Below, piece by piece: positions 25,565-36,100 of a stretch of DNA of 64,000 bases; the stretch's first letter is position 1; each line of letters starts with the position of its first letter. The position numbers were made by a program, and so were the translations under genes. Source of the stretch: Paulinella micropora. Its lineage: Eukaryota; Cercozoa; Imbricatea; Euglyphida. Under the pieces are notes generated by a model that was not told where the DNA came from, ran no database searches, and saw only the letters and a list, made by a program, of their open reading frames with translations. The stretch lies in assembly GCA_009731375.1 (NCBI GenBank), contig BJOX01000043.1:53792-117791 (forward strand). The letters run 5' to 3'.

Positions 25565-25928
25565 TCAGCCTGAAAATTCCAAACACACAACAATTCTTCC
25601 CGCTAAATTATCAGTATCTAATTCACCCGCATCGCTTTTTAAAACTTTAAATGTATATTGTCCGTCCGTCCTACCCACTACACCCAAATGATAACTGAGG
25701 TTTGAAATATTCGCTATATTACTATCTGCGAACAATAATTCCAATTCTGTCCATATAATTTTAAAGAATTCTGGTTTTTGTCTCTGATTGGTCGTTCGTA
25801 TAATGAATAAACTTAACATTCATTCTGGTGGGTGTAAATGACATTTGAATATTTTTATTAAATGTGTTGCTTCCCACAAAATCTTTACTCAGAAAAATAA
25901 TCTTTTGGTATTTATATTCAGTAGCCAT
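25565..25928 (-). pseudogene. small beta-rich virion-type protein, frameshifted
   Basis: ATG 25928 begins MATEYKYQKIIFLSKDF, then FTPTRMNVKFIHYTNDQ. A one-base shift near 25785 leads to KPEFFKIIWTELELLFAD, LSYHLGVVGRTDGQYTFKVL and LAGRIVVCLEFSG with TGA at 25565, which is part of the 3' motif. About 120 residues, predicted mostly beta. It lies in the virion gene cluster, but its family is not recognised. Confidence 0.5.
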
Positions 25929-26187
25929 GATTATATTACTAATGATAAACTTTTCAATAACAAAAATATTTTCGCGGACCGCCTGTGATTTCTATTCACG
26001 GGTCAGCGAAAAAAAGAATGCGACTTGTGCTTATTGTATAAAGCAAGGAACAGAAACTGGTTTCAAGTGTGTTTTCATAAATAACGGAAATAATGCTTGT
26101 CGTAGTTTTGATGAGGCTTTGCCTTTAATGGGTGCCGGCAATAGTTCTTGGTATAAAACAGCACTATATGAATGTTCATTTCTTTGA
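25927..26187 (+). CDS. small Cys-rich secreted or membrane protein (candidate)
   Basis: From ATG 25927: MIILLMINFSITKIFSRTA, a short hydrophobic N-terminus resembling a signal peptide, then ACDFYSRVSEKKNATCAYCI, FKCVF, NACRSF and YECSFL. Six or seven cysteines in about 85 residues and an N-glycosylation-type NAT and NSS suggest an extracellular, disulfide-bonded domain, reminiscent of PSI-type modules. It is oriented against its neighbours, and its start overlaps (CATG) the start of the leftward gene. Intact. Real gene likely but not certain. Confidence 0.4.
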   Translation: MIILLMINFSITKIFSRTACDFYSRVSEKKNATCAYCIKQGTETGFKCVFINNGNNACRSFDEALPLMGAGNSSWYKTALYECSFL

Positions 26188-26525
26188 ACTAGAAGGCGAT
26201 GGAAGGCAAATGCCAATGAGTAAGGTCAAAATACCTACATAATTGTTAGCAACATCACAAGGTAAGTTCTTTTCAGACAGCCTCACGATACAAAGGGTTA
26301 TAATGGCGATGATAATACCCATTTGAAATAAGTATTTAATAAGTCGGCTGTCGGTCGGTCTGTTTTTTATACAACAATTCCAGTTATCTTCCAATTCGTG
26401 CTCTACTTTTTTTCCTCAGTCTTTAGTTCTACTTCAAGAACACGAGACTTTAATTCGGGAGTTAGTTCTCCATCCATATCCATAATAGGCGGGGGTCTGT
26501 GAAGTCTAGTTGTATTATTTGACAT
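26176..26525 (-). pseudogene. two-TM membrane protein, one frameshift
   Basis: ATG 26525 overlaps the last 11 bases of the fibre gene (ATGTCAAATAA). MSNNTTRLHRPPPIMDMDG and a Glu-rich stretch lead, after a one-A deletion in an A run near 26408, to VEHELEDNWNCCIKNRP and two hydrophobic segments (MGIIIAIITLCIVRL; NNYVGILTLLIGICLP), ending PSPSSSKK. Small membrane proteins of this shape are common in PLVs and may sit in an internal membrane or aid entry or egress. Confidence 0.5.
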
Positions 26526-29500
26526 TTGAAAAAACGACTGCTCTGATTTCTGCTAATTGATTTGCTTGGTCTTGTAATATATTAAGTAAAGTTTTTTTTT
26601 CTTTTTCTAAATTAACTACCTTTTCTGGTAATTGTTGAACCGCTTTAATTAATGGTGCAATAAACTCGGAATAACCTATACCATAACCGACATCACCACT
26701 ATCAACACATTTAACATCTTCTGGATTAACACTCACACCTTTCAATTCACATTCTTTTCTTTGCTTTGGACACGGAACCATAATTGTTTCTTTTATAAAA
26801 CCGCCAAAATCTAGCATATTCATTTCTGTTAGTATGTCCTCTAATTCTTGTGCTATTAAGCCAGTCCTACATTTTTTTATCATCAATCATACGATAGCAG
26901 ACTGGATTTAATTTATTAATAAAATCTAAGCCTAAGCATTCCTTTATATCTTCTTTTTTTCTCCTGTCTGAATATTGAATTGGATTAGACAATACCCATA
27001 ATTGTCCATCGCTTGCTTTCAAAGACGTTAAAGCAGTATTTGAACTATTCTCCCATATGAACCCACTCGTTGAAGAATTATTCACTCTAAATCTAAAAGC
27101 ATAAGAAGTTAATCATCCGCCTACTCCTCCTGCTGGTGCTGTTCCTCCATTTAATGCTTTATTTGCTCCAGACTGAGACATATAAATCCCCCAGTTTGGA
27201 TCAGCAGTATCCCATACAAATATTCCTCTCGCATTCGTCCCGTCTGTTTGTCCTTGAATTCCTATTTTCGCTCCATTATTAGTTGTGGTCGTTAGCACCC
27301 CAGAATATGTAATTCCCGCATTTGCCGTTATTAATCCACTTGCTGTTAATGTTGTTGTTGATACCCCCGCATTTGCCGTTATCGTCCCACTCGCCGTTAT
27401 TGCCTTTGTTGTTAATAAGCCTGCTGTATCAAGTTCAAGAGCCACAGACCAAGGAATAGCATTTCCAACGGCTCTCCCACTATCATACAAAAATCTAAGT
27501 TTGTTGGAAAATTTATTAATTAAAAAGTTTGAACTCGCATAACTTGATTTCCATCCCGCGCCATCTAAATAAGCATCAAAAGTCATATTTATGCTATTAT
27601 GTCCTAAATTAAATAGTCCAAATGTAGGATATATATCTTCTGTTGTAATCGCTTGTATATGTGCTCCAGCAGTATTATTATTAAAAGTCCCATACAATTC
27701 TAAACCCGCTGTCGCACCTATTCCTTTTGTTGTGTTTCCTGTAATTATCGGTTTGCCTAGTGTTGTTGCTATTTTATCACTCGTTGTTAATGTTGTTGTT
27801 GATATTCCCGCATTCGCGGTTATTAATCCTGTTGTAGTGAGTGCTCCATTAATATTAACAAATCTCTGGTTAAAATCACCACCGATGAGAGGTGTGCTGG
27901 TTCCCGAAATATCAATAAAAAGTTGATCACTTGATGTATTATTTAATCCCGCACTATAACCAAGATATACACAATATGAAGCGGTCCCGCTAGAACTGGA
28001 TGCGGTATCCATTCCTATTGCCGTATTATGACTTCCTGTCGTAGTATTACTTAATGCGTAAGCTCCGATTGCTGTATTGCGGTTTCCCAATGTATTATTG
28101 ACCCCTGCCACTGCTCCTATGAAAGTATTTTCTTCTGCGGTCGTGGAAAGTTTCCCAGCCGTATAACCAACAAAAAGATTGTAAAACCATCCAGTATTAA
28201 TACCTGCTTGATATCCTATATAAAGATTGGTAGTTGTATCAGTGCTACTAATTCTATTAGTTCCTAATGTTAATGAGTTTAATGTTGCTAATCCTGATGT
28301 CGTTAATGTGGTCGTAGTTATCCCAGCATTTGCTTTGATTTCATTGCTAAATGTCTTGGTGCCTGCTATGGTCTGGTCTGTTGTTAGTTTCACATTTTGT
28401 AGGTCTAATGTATCTACATAACTTTGTTTACCCCGTCCGTTGCTAATGTAGAAGTTGCCAAGTTTGTAATTTTGTTGTTGCTTAAACTTAATGTTGTGCC
28501 AGATGCTGTCGCTATTACATTATTGCCTGAATATAACTCTACATACGAACCAGTTATTTGTATCGGATACCAGACCGCAGTTGCTGTTTTCTGTGCTGCA
28601 ATCATTCCTATTTTTGTATCAAAGGCTATTCCAATACCATCAAAAGAAGTAGGATTGGATGAACCACTTACTTCTAAAGTTGATGTAAATTTTTTATTTC
28701 CTCCGATAGTTTGGTCTCCTGTTAGTTTAACCACCGAAGTATCAAAAACAGAAACATCAATACCATCAACCAAATTCACATTTGTTATGCTTTGGTTTCC
28801 CATATTTAGCCCTCCCGTCATACTGGCTGTGCCGTCTAATTTCAGAAAAGGTGATGTTGTGTTTCTCCATTGTCCCGTGCTATAAATGAGCAATTGATTG
28901 TCTGTTGCTGTTGTTATAGTCACATCACTTAAAGCATCTATTGATTTATTACCTATTCGTGTATCAAAATCTGTATTTGCCCTTGCTGTCGTATAATATA
29001 AATTAGTTCCTTCGGCCAAGTTTGTTGTTGATTTTAAAATTAGTGCCTTCTTTTAAGTCAGCTGTCGTTTTTAATAAAAGCCTAGCATCAAAATCTGTAT
29101 TAGCCCTTGCTGTGGTATAGCATAAATTAGTTCCTTCTTTTAAGTCCGCGGTCGTTTTTAATAAAAGCCTAGCATCAAAATCTGTATAGCCCTTGCTGTG
29201 GTGTAATATAAATTTGTTCCCTCTTTTAAGTCCGCGGTCGTTTTTAATAAAAGCCTAGCATCAAAATCTGTATTTGCTCTCGTTGTGGTATAATATAAAT
29301 TAGTTCCATTTTTAAGTCGGCTGTCGTTTTTAATAAAAGCCTAGCATCAAAATCTGTATTTACTCTCGCTGTGGTATAGTATAGATTAGTTCCCTCTTTT
29401 AAGTCTGCGGTCGTTTTTAATAAAAGCCTAGCATCAAACCTACCATCAGTATAATATAGATTAGTGCCCTCTTTTAGGTCAGTTGTTGATTTTAAAGCGA

Positions 29501-29845
29501 GCAGACCATCAAAGCGGTTATCAGTCCAATAATAATTAAGCCCTTCTTTTAAGTCTGTTGTTGATTTTAAAGCGAGACGTGTGTCAAATCGCACATCAGT
29601 ATAATAATAATTAAGTCCTTCTTTTAAGTCTGTTGTTGATTTTAAAGCGAGCCGACCATCAAAGCGGTTATCAGTCCAATAATAATTAAGCCCTTCTTTT
29701 AGGTCTGTTGTGGATTTTAAAGCGAGACGTGTGTCAAATCGCGCATCAGTATAATAAAGATTTATTAAGTCGGAATCTTCTGGCACTCTGTCAGGCTATC
29801 TGTCGCGATTTCTGACAAGCCGAGTAATGATTTATATTGCGACAT
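26515..29845 (-). pseudogene. fibre/receptor-binding protein with C-terminal S74 chaperone
   Basis: About 1,100 codons from ATG 29845 (MSQYKSLLGLSEIATDSLT). The N-terminal third has roughly ten 24-25-residue repeats of the form TTDLKEGxNLYYTDARxDTRLxLK, a phage-fibre-like pattern. The middle (27113-29019) is rich in Thr/Gly/Ala strands such as NAGITTTTLTTSGLATLNS. The end has the peptidase S74 intramolecular chaperone: YSDRRKKEDIKECLGLDFI (self-cleaving Ser), then GLIAQELEDIL. Such proteins trimerise, and the chaperone cleaves itself off. Lesions: frameshifts near 29790, several in 29030-29330, 28420 and 26880 (A-run slips), and TGA at 27113. Receptor binding is an inference. Confidence 0.8.
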
Positions 29846-29851
29846 TGATTA

Positions 29852-29880
29852 TATAAAAAATCGCTCGCGATTTCGCTATA
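29852..29880 (-). promoter_or_regulatory. inverted-repeat promoter module of the fibre gene
   Basis: Minus strand TATAGCGAAATCGCGAGCG then ATTTTTTATAT, ending 6 bases before ATG 29845; same layout and spacing as at 19196. Confidence 0.6.
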
Positions 29881-29995
29881 TAACACAAATTTTCAATTTG
29901 TTTGTATATAAATAAAATATTTAAATTTTTATTTTTGTTAAACTATACTAACAAAAAATACAATTATTTTGTGTAATATCATTCGTTGGTAAACA

Positions 29996-30520
29996 ATGCA
30001 GTCAAAAGATGCTTCAAAAGAAAACTGGAAGAAAGCAGTTCAAGCAAACAGAGCAAATGCTGAACGTAGAAAGGACGAGTGGGCACGTGAAAGGCTTCGC
30101 AAAAAAGGAGAATTAAAAGAAGCATCAGTGGAAGAACTTATTGAGACAGATGCTGAAGTTGGTGTTGCGAAAGAAATACTTAAAAATCCTGAGATTGAAG
30201 ATGAATCAAGCGAAAGCGATAGCGAAATTGATATGTCTGAGGTTATTGCAAATCATATGCTTAGAAAGATAAAAAAGAATGCTAAAAAGCCTAAAAAGAA
30301 AACCGCAAAGAAAGCACCACAGCCCAAGAAGCCTGAGAATGGCAGCGAAGAAGAAGAAGAAGAAAGTGAGAGTGAAGAACGCGAAGATTATGAAACAACA
30401 GGCGGAAAACAGCGAGGCGGTAAAAAACGAAGTGAAAAAATATCAGTTAATGTTTATAACAATACACCAAAGAATAAAGAAAAAAGTAAGGAAGCTGAAA
30501 AGATATTTTTGAAATTCTAA
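29996..30520 (+). CDS. highly charged, basic/acidic protein of unknown function
   Basis: 174 residues, intact. The N-terminus is helical and basic (ENWKKAVQANRANAERRKDE), the centre acidic (IEDESSESDSEIDMSE), then a Lys-rich block (KKNAKKPKKKTAKKAPQPKK), a Glu run and a Gly/Lys end. The pattern suggests a disordered nucleic-acid-associated or core protein. Divergent from the fibre gene; closed by the conserved 3' motif at 30521. No family recognised. Confidence 0.55.
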   Translation: MQSKDASKENWKKAVQANRANAERRKDEWARERLRKKGELKEASVEELIETDAEVGVAKEILKNPEIEDESSESDSEIDMSEVIANHMLRKIKKNAKKPKKKTAKKAPQPKKPENGSEEEEEESESEEREDYETTGGKQRGGKKRSEKISVNVYNNTPKNKEKSKEAEKIFLKF

Positions 30521-30597
30521 TGATATTTTGTTCTGACTTCGTCATCACAAAACATCGTATGCGATTAAATAAAAATTAAAGTAAAAAACGATGTTTT
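30521..30597 (+). terminator. 3'-end motif and CGATGTTTT hairpin
   Basis: Right after TAA: TGATATTTTGTTCTGACTTC, then a stem pair AAAACATCGT (30550-30559) and ACGATGTTTT (30588-30597) with a 28-base AT-rich loop. Similar stems occur at 20979, 22287 and 23976. Confidence 0.5.
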
Positions 30598-30621
30598 AGA
30601 ATATAAACAAACGAGTTTGCG

Positions 30622-30692
30622 TTATAGCAAAAATCACTCGTGATTTTTTTATAAGAGAGAGAGTGCGTAGCACGAAGCGCAATTCTAAAATA
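30622..30692 (+). promoter_or_regulatory. two-part promoter of the integrase gene
   Basis: TTATAGCAAAAATCACTCG then TGATTTTTTTATAA, followed by GTGCGTAGCACGAAGCGC and ATTCTAAAATATC up to ATG 30695. Nearly identical to the module before the coiled-coil gene at 23882. Confidence 0.65.
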
Positions 30693-30694
30693 TC

Positions 30695-31649
30695 ATGGAC
30701 CACAAACACACAACTAGTAATATTAATGCACAGGATAAGGATACACAACTAGAAGATACTCCGCGAGGCGAACCAGCAGAGGAAGAAAAGTCAAAAACTG
30801 CCCAAGAATTATTTCGTCAGACTAAGCCAAGGACTAGAGGGACAACAATATGGGCTCATAAGGTATTAGATATGGTTAATGTTGATTTAATGGATATGAG
30901 TAAGGTTGCTACAAAAAGTAAAAATTATAATTTTGCCCTTATTTGGATTGATATTCATAGTCGTTATGCTTATGCGATACACCGTTTTAGATGCACTCAC
31001 GAAATTACCAAAGCCGAAAGCATACATATCGGACAATGGTGGAGAGTTTAAAGGTGCCGTTGGTGAGTGGATGAGAAATAATGGAATTGAACAATTTATG
31101 GTTGAAGTAGGCGACCATAATTCGTTAGGTATTGTTGATAGATTTGTGAGAACACTAAGAGAAAAATTACACGTATTATGGGCTTTTAATCGTAATTTTG
31201 ATTGGATAAGTTATATTGAAGATGTTATTTATTATTATAACAAGAAAGAACATTCAGCGATTAAGGCGGCACCAATTGATGTACTTAAAGGAAATGATAT
31301 TAGCCAACAACATATATATGTTGATAAATATTTATTTGGTTTCAAAGAGGGAGACAGAGTTAGAAAATTAAACAAGAAACACATTCTAGAAAAGGGAGGA
31401 AAGACATGGAGCAAGCAAATCTACACCGTCAAAGCCCGTAAGGGATACCGGATTGTATTAACAAATGATGATATAGTGCCACCACGACATTTATTAAAGA
31501 CAGATGCAACTAACGAACCTGAAGAGACAGATATTGATAAAGAACTGAAACAACTAACAAAAGAAAAACAAACAAAGCATTTACTTAAACGGGAGGAAAT
31601 AGATCCTGCCAACATCAGAACTTCTTCCCGACAAAGGAAGAAAAAATAA
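30695..31649 (+). pseudogene. rve-family (retroviral-type) integrase, frameshifted
   Basis: Catalyses insertion of the viral genome. First catalytic Asp region: MVNVDLMDMSK, then LIWIDIHSRYAYAI. A frame change near 30985, with about eight residues apparently missing, leads to KPKAYISDNGGEFKGAV (second Asp). Thirty-five residues on comes SLGIVDRFVRTLREKL, where the family usually has Glu and this copy has Asp. A C-terminal SH3-like segment follows (FKEGDRVRKLNKKHIL; IVPPRHLL). It lies at the expected place for a PLV integrase and reads toward the right TIR. The shift, the deletion and possibly the E-to-D change inactivate it. Confidence 0.85.
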
Positions 31650-31665
31650 TGGACTTGTAGTATTA

Positions 31666-32106
31666 TTATTTCTTGAAGTGATAGTCGGCAAACTTTGAAT
31701 ACACAGGGACCTTAGCGTGTATGTAGTACCCCTTTACCGCTGACCAAGAATGAAACACGCGGATAACACCCTTAGAATCGATGGTGACAAAATAAACTTT
31801 TGCCTCTCCAGGGCTTTTCATAAATTTAGCCTCAACCCTGTTATTCCCGGGCTTATTGAAAACAAGGTCTGGCGTCTTGTTATCATTAACAAACTCCACG
31901 AAACACTTACTTTCTTCGCGGTATTTTAGTGAGGACAGCGCCTGGGCCTCGTATAGTTGCATTGCACTAAAAGAACTCGAAACATCACCATCCTTATCCT
32001 CCTCTTGGTCTTCGTGAAGTGGACGTTTTGCATCAGGAGTAGGCGGCTCTGCGGGCACTGAAGGCGTCTCAGCTGGCGGATTGTCTGGTTTCTTCTTGGG
32101 AGGCAT
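31666..32106 (-). CDS. intact unknown protein with Pro-rich N-terminus
   Basis: Chosen start MPPKKKPDNPPAETPSVPAE at 32106 (an upstream in-frame start at 32142 adds 12 residues). After the Pro/acidic linker comes a compact domain with KCFVEFVNDNKTPDLVF, AKVYFVTIDSKGVIRVFHSW and KVPVYSKFADYHF. The last part vaguely recalls viroplasmin/RNase H1 N-terminal modules, but I would not assign that. It is convergent with the integrase, has higher GC than its neighbours and is one of the few undamaged genes. Confidence 0.55.
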   Translation of the reverse strand: MPPKKKPDNPPAETPSVPAEPPTPDAKRPLHEDQEEDKDGDVSSSFSAMQLYEAQALSSLKYREESKCFVEFVNDNKTPDLVFNKPGNNRVEAKFMKSPGEAKVYFVTIDSKGVIRVFHSWSAVKGYYIHAKVPVYSKFADYHFKK

Positions 32107-32320
32107 CGAACATGCCCCACACCAAAAAACACAAAAAAACATGTGTGGGCAGTGCCTTGAAGCCGTTTTTTTTTGTTTTTCGTAAATAAATAGGAGATAA
32201 ATAATTCTTTTTGAAGATAGTCAAGTAATAAGTGTGCTTTTATGTTGTAGTGAAATGTGTGTCATGTTCATTGATGAGAAGTGAGCAGGTAGGCAGACAG
32301 CACAGATCACACAACCATTT

Positions 32321-32805
32321 TTACTCCACTCTCACTTCACTAACATACAATTTATACTTAACTATCACTTCATCAAATGTATCACCTTTTTCAATCAAAT
32401 TACGTGCGAAATTTTCCTCTTGGCGAGACATTGGAAATTTATTTTTTTCTAACCACTTTTCCAAAAATGCAATTTCTTTCTTAGTCTCTTTTTCCTTTCT
32501 AAGTCTCTGCTACTTAACTTTTCTCTCCTCTTCCATTCGTCTTTTGTCTTCTTTTAGTCCCTCATCTATCTGATAAACTGCTTCCAGTCTTGATTCAACA
32601 TCGTAAAGTTCTCGTTTCAATAATCTTATTTTTTTGGACAAGTTTTTTTTCTTAGTTTCCAAATATATTTTGTCTGAAATAATTTTTTTGTGCTCTTGTC
32701 AGAATAATAATCAATCCAATTATTTTCTTCTCTTTCTATTTCTAACTCACGTTCGCTTGAAATTTCATTAGCCTCTTTGGCTTCATAATCAATAAATTTG
32801 CTCAT
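32321..32805 (-). pseudogene. coiled-coil protein, frameshift and stop
   Basis: ATG 32805: MSKFIDYEAKEANEISSERE, a Glu-rich helix; a one-base shift in the A run near 32695 leads to KKNLSKKIRLLKRELYDVES and RLEAVYQIDEGLKEDKRR. A TAG at 32510 is followed in frame by LEKWLEKNKFPMSRQEENF, and the gene ends TAA at 32321. Long charged coiled coil of about 160 residues, unknown role. Confidence 0.5.
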
Positions 32806-33108
32806 CTCTTCAAGAAGAACTACGAGAAAGTAGGCCAAAGCTGCGAAAACGTAGAAATGTTTCTGTGTTTTCGCATATTCTCAGAAAAGCCATGTGATGA
32901 CATTGTGCATTTACTGAGGAAAAAAACACAACACAAAAAAATTATTTTTCCTCTGTCAAGGTGATGTGTGGCGTAAATCAGTATGTCGGTGGTGTTGTCC
33001 GTCATTGTCGGCGGTTCAACTCTCACCGCTTACTCTTATTATTCCACAATTTGCTTTGCCTTTTTTTTCTTTTTTCTTTTTTTTTTTTTTGTAAATTCTT
33101 TTTTTTGC
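32806..33108. other. AT-rich intergenic stretch
   Basis: No gene supported. It contains a T-rich run (33059-33090) directly downstream of PolB and may hold the 3' end signal of PolB and the start region of the coiled-coil gene. Confidence 0.5.
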
Positions 33109-36100
33109 TTAATAGCCGTATGGTAATGTTGTAATCGGGTTTTCTTTTAGTGGTTGTATTACTCTTTTTGTGTAAGTAAATGAAAATATCTTTTGTATGT
33201 GCTCAGACGAAATTGTTTTAGTCTTTTTGTTTTTCGTTATTTTGCTGTTGGTGTGTATGGTTAAATTTCCAGCCTCTGCCACATTCTTTGCTATACACTT
33301 TTCACCTTTTGTTTCAAGTAAGTCCTCTAATTCTTCATATGCCTTCTTAGATAGTTCAGTGTCTTGTACTTGTAATCCGTTGCTTATAATACTAAACATA
33401 TTTACTAAGTTCAATTTCTTACAAGTCTCGTAATTCATTGAGAAGCCCTTTAATTTCATTTTTGTAGTTCCGTCATCTAGTATGTAGCCGTAGGATTTAG
33501 GACCTGCTCCAACAAATGTGGTTATCTTTCTACTTATCTTTGTCTTTTTATCTATCAATTCGTCTGTCCATTGCCCCAATAAATCTCCTGTCGGTATTGT
33601 TGTCTGTCCTTGTTTTTCATCTACCGAATAAATCACACTATCTGTGTCGTGGTATAATACTCTATTACCTAATCTGTCCATCATATCATACAATCTCATC
33701 TGTGCGTGTGCTGTAGTAAATAGTGCTACACAGATATTTGTATTGTAGGGGTCTGATACTTTTTCTGGGTGTAGGTTGTAAGATAGTTCTAAGCATTCTT
33801 TGTTTATCACATTGATTGATACTTCATTTTTTCCCCATAGTGAGTTTAGACAGAGTTTTGCCACAGCCCTTCTACCTTCATTCTTTTCAATCTTGCTTTT
33901 ATCTAATTTAATTTTCATCTTTTCTTCATAGTCCTTTATGTAGTTGTCTTTGTCTTCTGTTATGACATTTGAAGGATAGCCACTTGATTCCTGTTTCACT
34001 CTTAGAAATGTTTTAATATATTCTTTGAATAGTTCAGTTGTCTGCTCATTCCAATGCCATAATTCGTAAGTTTTAATAAGTCTGTAGCCTTTTTGTATTG
34101 CTTTGTAAATAAGCGGTGTCGCCCATGTGCCTGTCAGTATTCTGTCCTCGTCAGTGTGCTGACATTTGTCCTGTAAGCCTTCCTTACCACATTTATTACA
34201 TAGATAATACATCATCTTTCCTCTATCTTGACATGGAAGGACTGGGTGAATTAGTTCTCTAGGTGGCAGTATTTTTATTTTTGCTATGCCAAACGCTGTT
34301 TTATTATTTAACATATCATATGCTTCTTTTCCTCTTATTGCTTGGTGGTGTTTCGCAGGATAGGGGTCATAGTACATAACCGTCGGATAGAGAGAGCACA
34401 CATCTATATACTTAGCATACTGATACTCGCTCATTGACTTCCAGTATAGAGACAGAGCATTCACTCTTCCACCAAACATAGCATGTCGTGGATTGATTAT
34501 TTCTTGTTCCATTAATGTCTCTTCTATTGTGCCCTTGAATTCTTCCTTTGTTCTTATCCTATTCAATTGACACCCCCATATTGTTATTAATTGACTAACT
34601 TCAGGATGCTGACAGATTAAAGTTTCTCGTAGTTTCCTTGTATAGTTTTCCAAATGTTTTATTAACAGACCTTTCTCTATTCAGTTCATTTCCATTAAAG
34701 CACTCAGGACACCCGTGCCAATAACAACCATGGAACTCATATGCAGTTTTTGTTTTCTCGTCATATCCGTCTAAGTAGGCTTTCACACCCTTCGGTAAGT
34801 TTAGTATTTTTTCTTTACCATTTAGACCATGTTGAATTTTGGCATTGTCCTTTTTTTTTCTGTATGCTAACCATCCACACACATACGACTTGTTTTTGCT
34901 TTGTCTGTTCTGTTTGTTGGTATGACTGCTATGCTGTACTCAGGCATATAGTTGGCTTTGAATAGTGCCATACACGTAGAGGCGATTGTCGTGTATTAAA
35001 ATGGATCAATACCAAACTCCATAAATTGCTTCCTAAACTCAATACACCCCCGCCTTAGTATATCTACATCACTATGACAATATTCAATCATTTCTTTGTT
35101 GAAATCAAATACTTTGCTTTTTTGCTCATCATACCATTTTAGGAAATCCTCTCTTTTCTTCTTTGAAAATGAGTTATAGCCATAGTCATCTTTGTCTGGC
35201 ATTTTCCCTATGTATGATTGGTTGTCTGTTTTGTTGAAAAAGTGAGGAAAATATCCTTTCTTTAATTCTGTAAGTCCAAATGTATCTGGAAAGTCAGATA
35301 GAGGCATAGTAAGGAAAGATAGACTATCTATAAATCTAATCTGTTCTTTTCCATTACCAATTGACAGTATCATTATTTTTCCACCTTCATAGATTACAAA
35401 TGGAGTTATGCCTTTTTCAATCAACCATTTCAGCACAAATTGACAATCATACCCCCGCGCATTATGTGCTATGAATGTAAAACCCTTATGTTTTACACCC
35501 AACGCCCACTCGCAGAATTGTTCAATGTTTTTATGAATGATTGGGGAGGGGGTTTCACCCCCTACCATACCCCCACCAGTTTCGCCAAGGGTTTGGAAAG
35601 GGGCGGGGCCCCTTCCATCGAAATATTGACTTTCTGAATGATTGATAATATGTATTCCTGTCTCTTGATTTGCTTCAAAATCAAAGAATACATATTTTGT
35701 TGATGGTGCGTGTATGACTTTTTTCTTTATCTCACATTGGTGCCATAAAGGTTTTTGTCCTTTGCAGTTCCTACATTTTTCATATCCGCATTTATGTTCT
35801 CCTTTGTATGTCTTAGCACACGAGATACATTTTTTCTTAACATCACACAATTATTTTGTTTATGATTATTGAAACATTCATCATTAGGAAACTTTCTATT
35901 ACACTCATTGCAAGTTTTCCATTTTGAAATATTGTCATATCCTTTACATCCCTCGGTTAGACATATATTACATTTGAATTCACATGCGTGATTATGTTCG
36001 TATCCCTTCATACATTTCTCGCAAAAGTTTTGCTTGGATAAGAATGCTTTCATACTTGTTATGGTGTCGTAATGATTCATTGTTTTTAGTATTTATATAT

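Noticed and set aside
31666-32142. Viroplasmin/RNase H1 N-terminal domain
   Set aside because: Only a loose resemblance around HSWSAVKGYY and PVYSKFAD; the core pattern is not convincing without a profile search.
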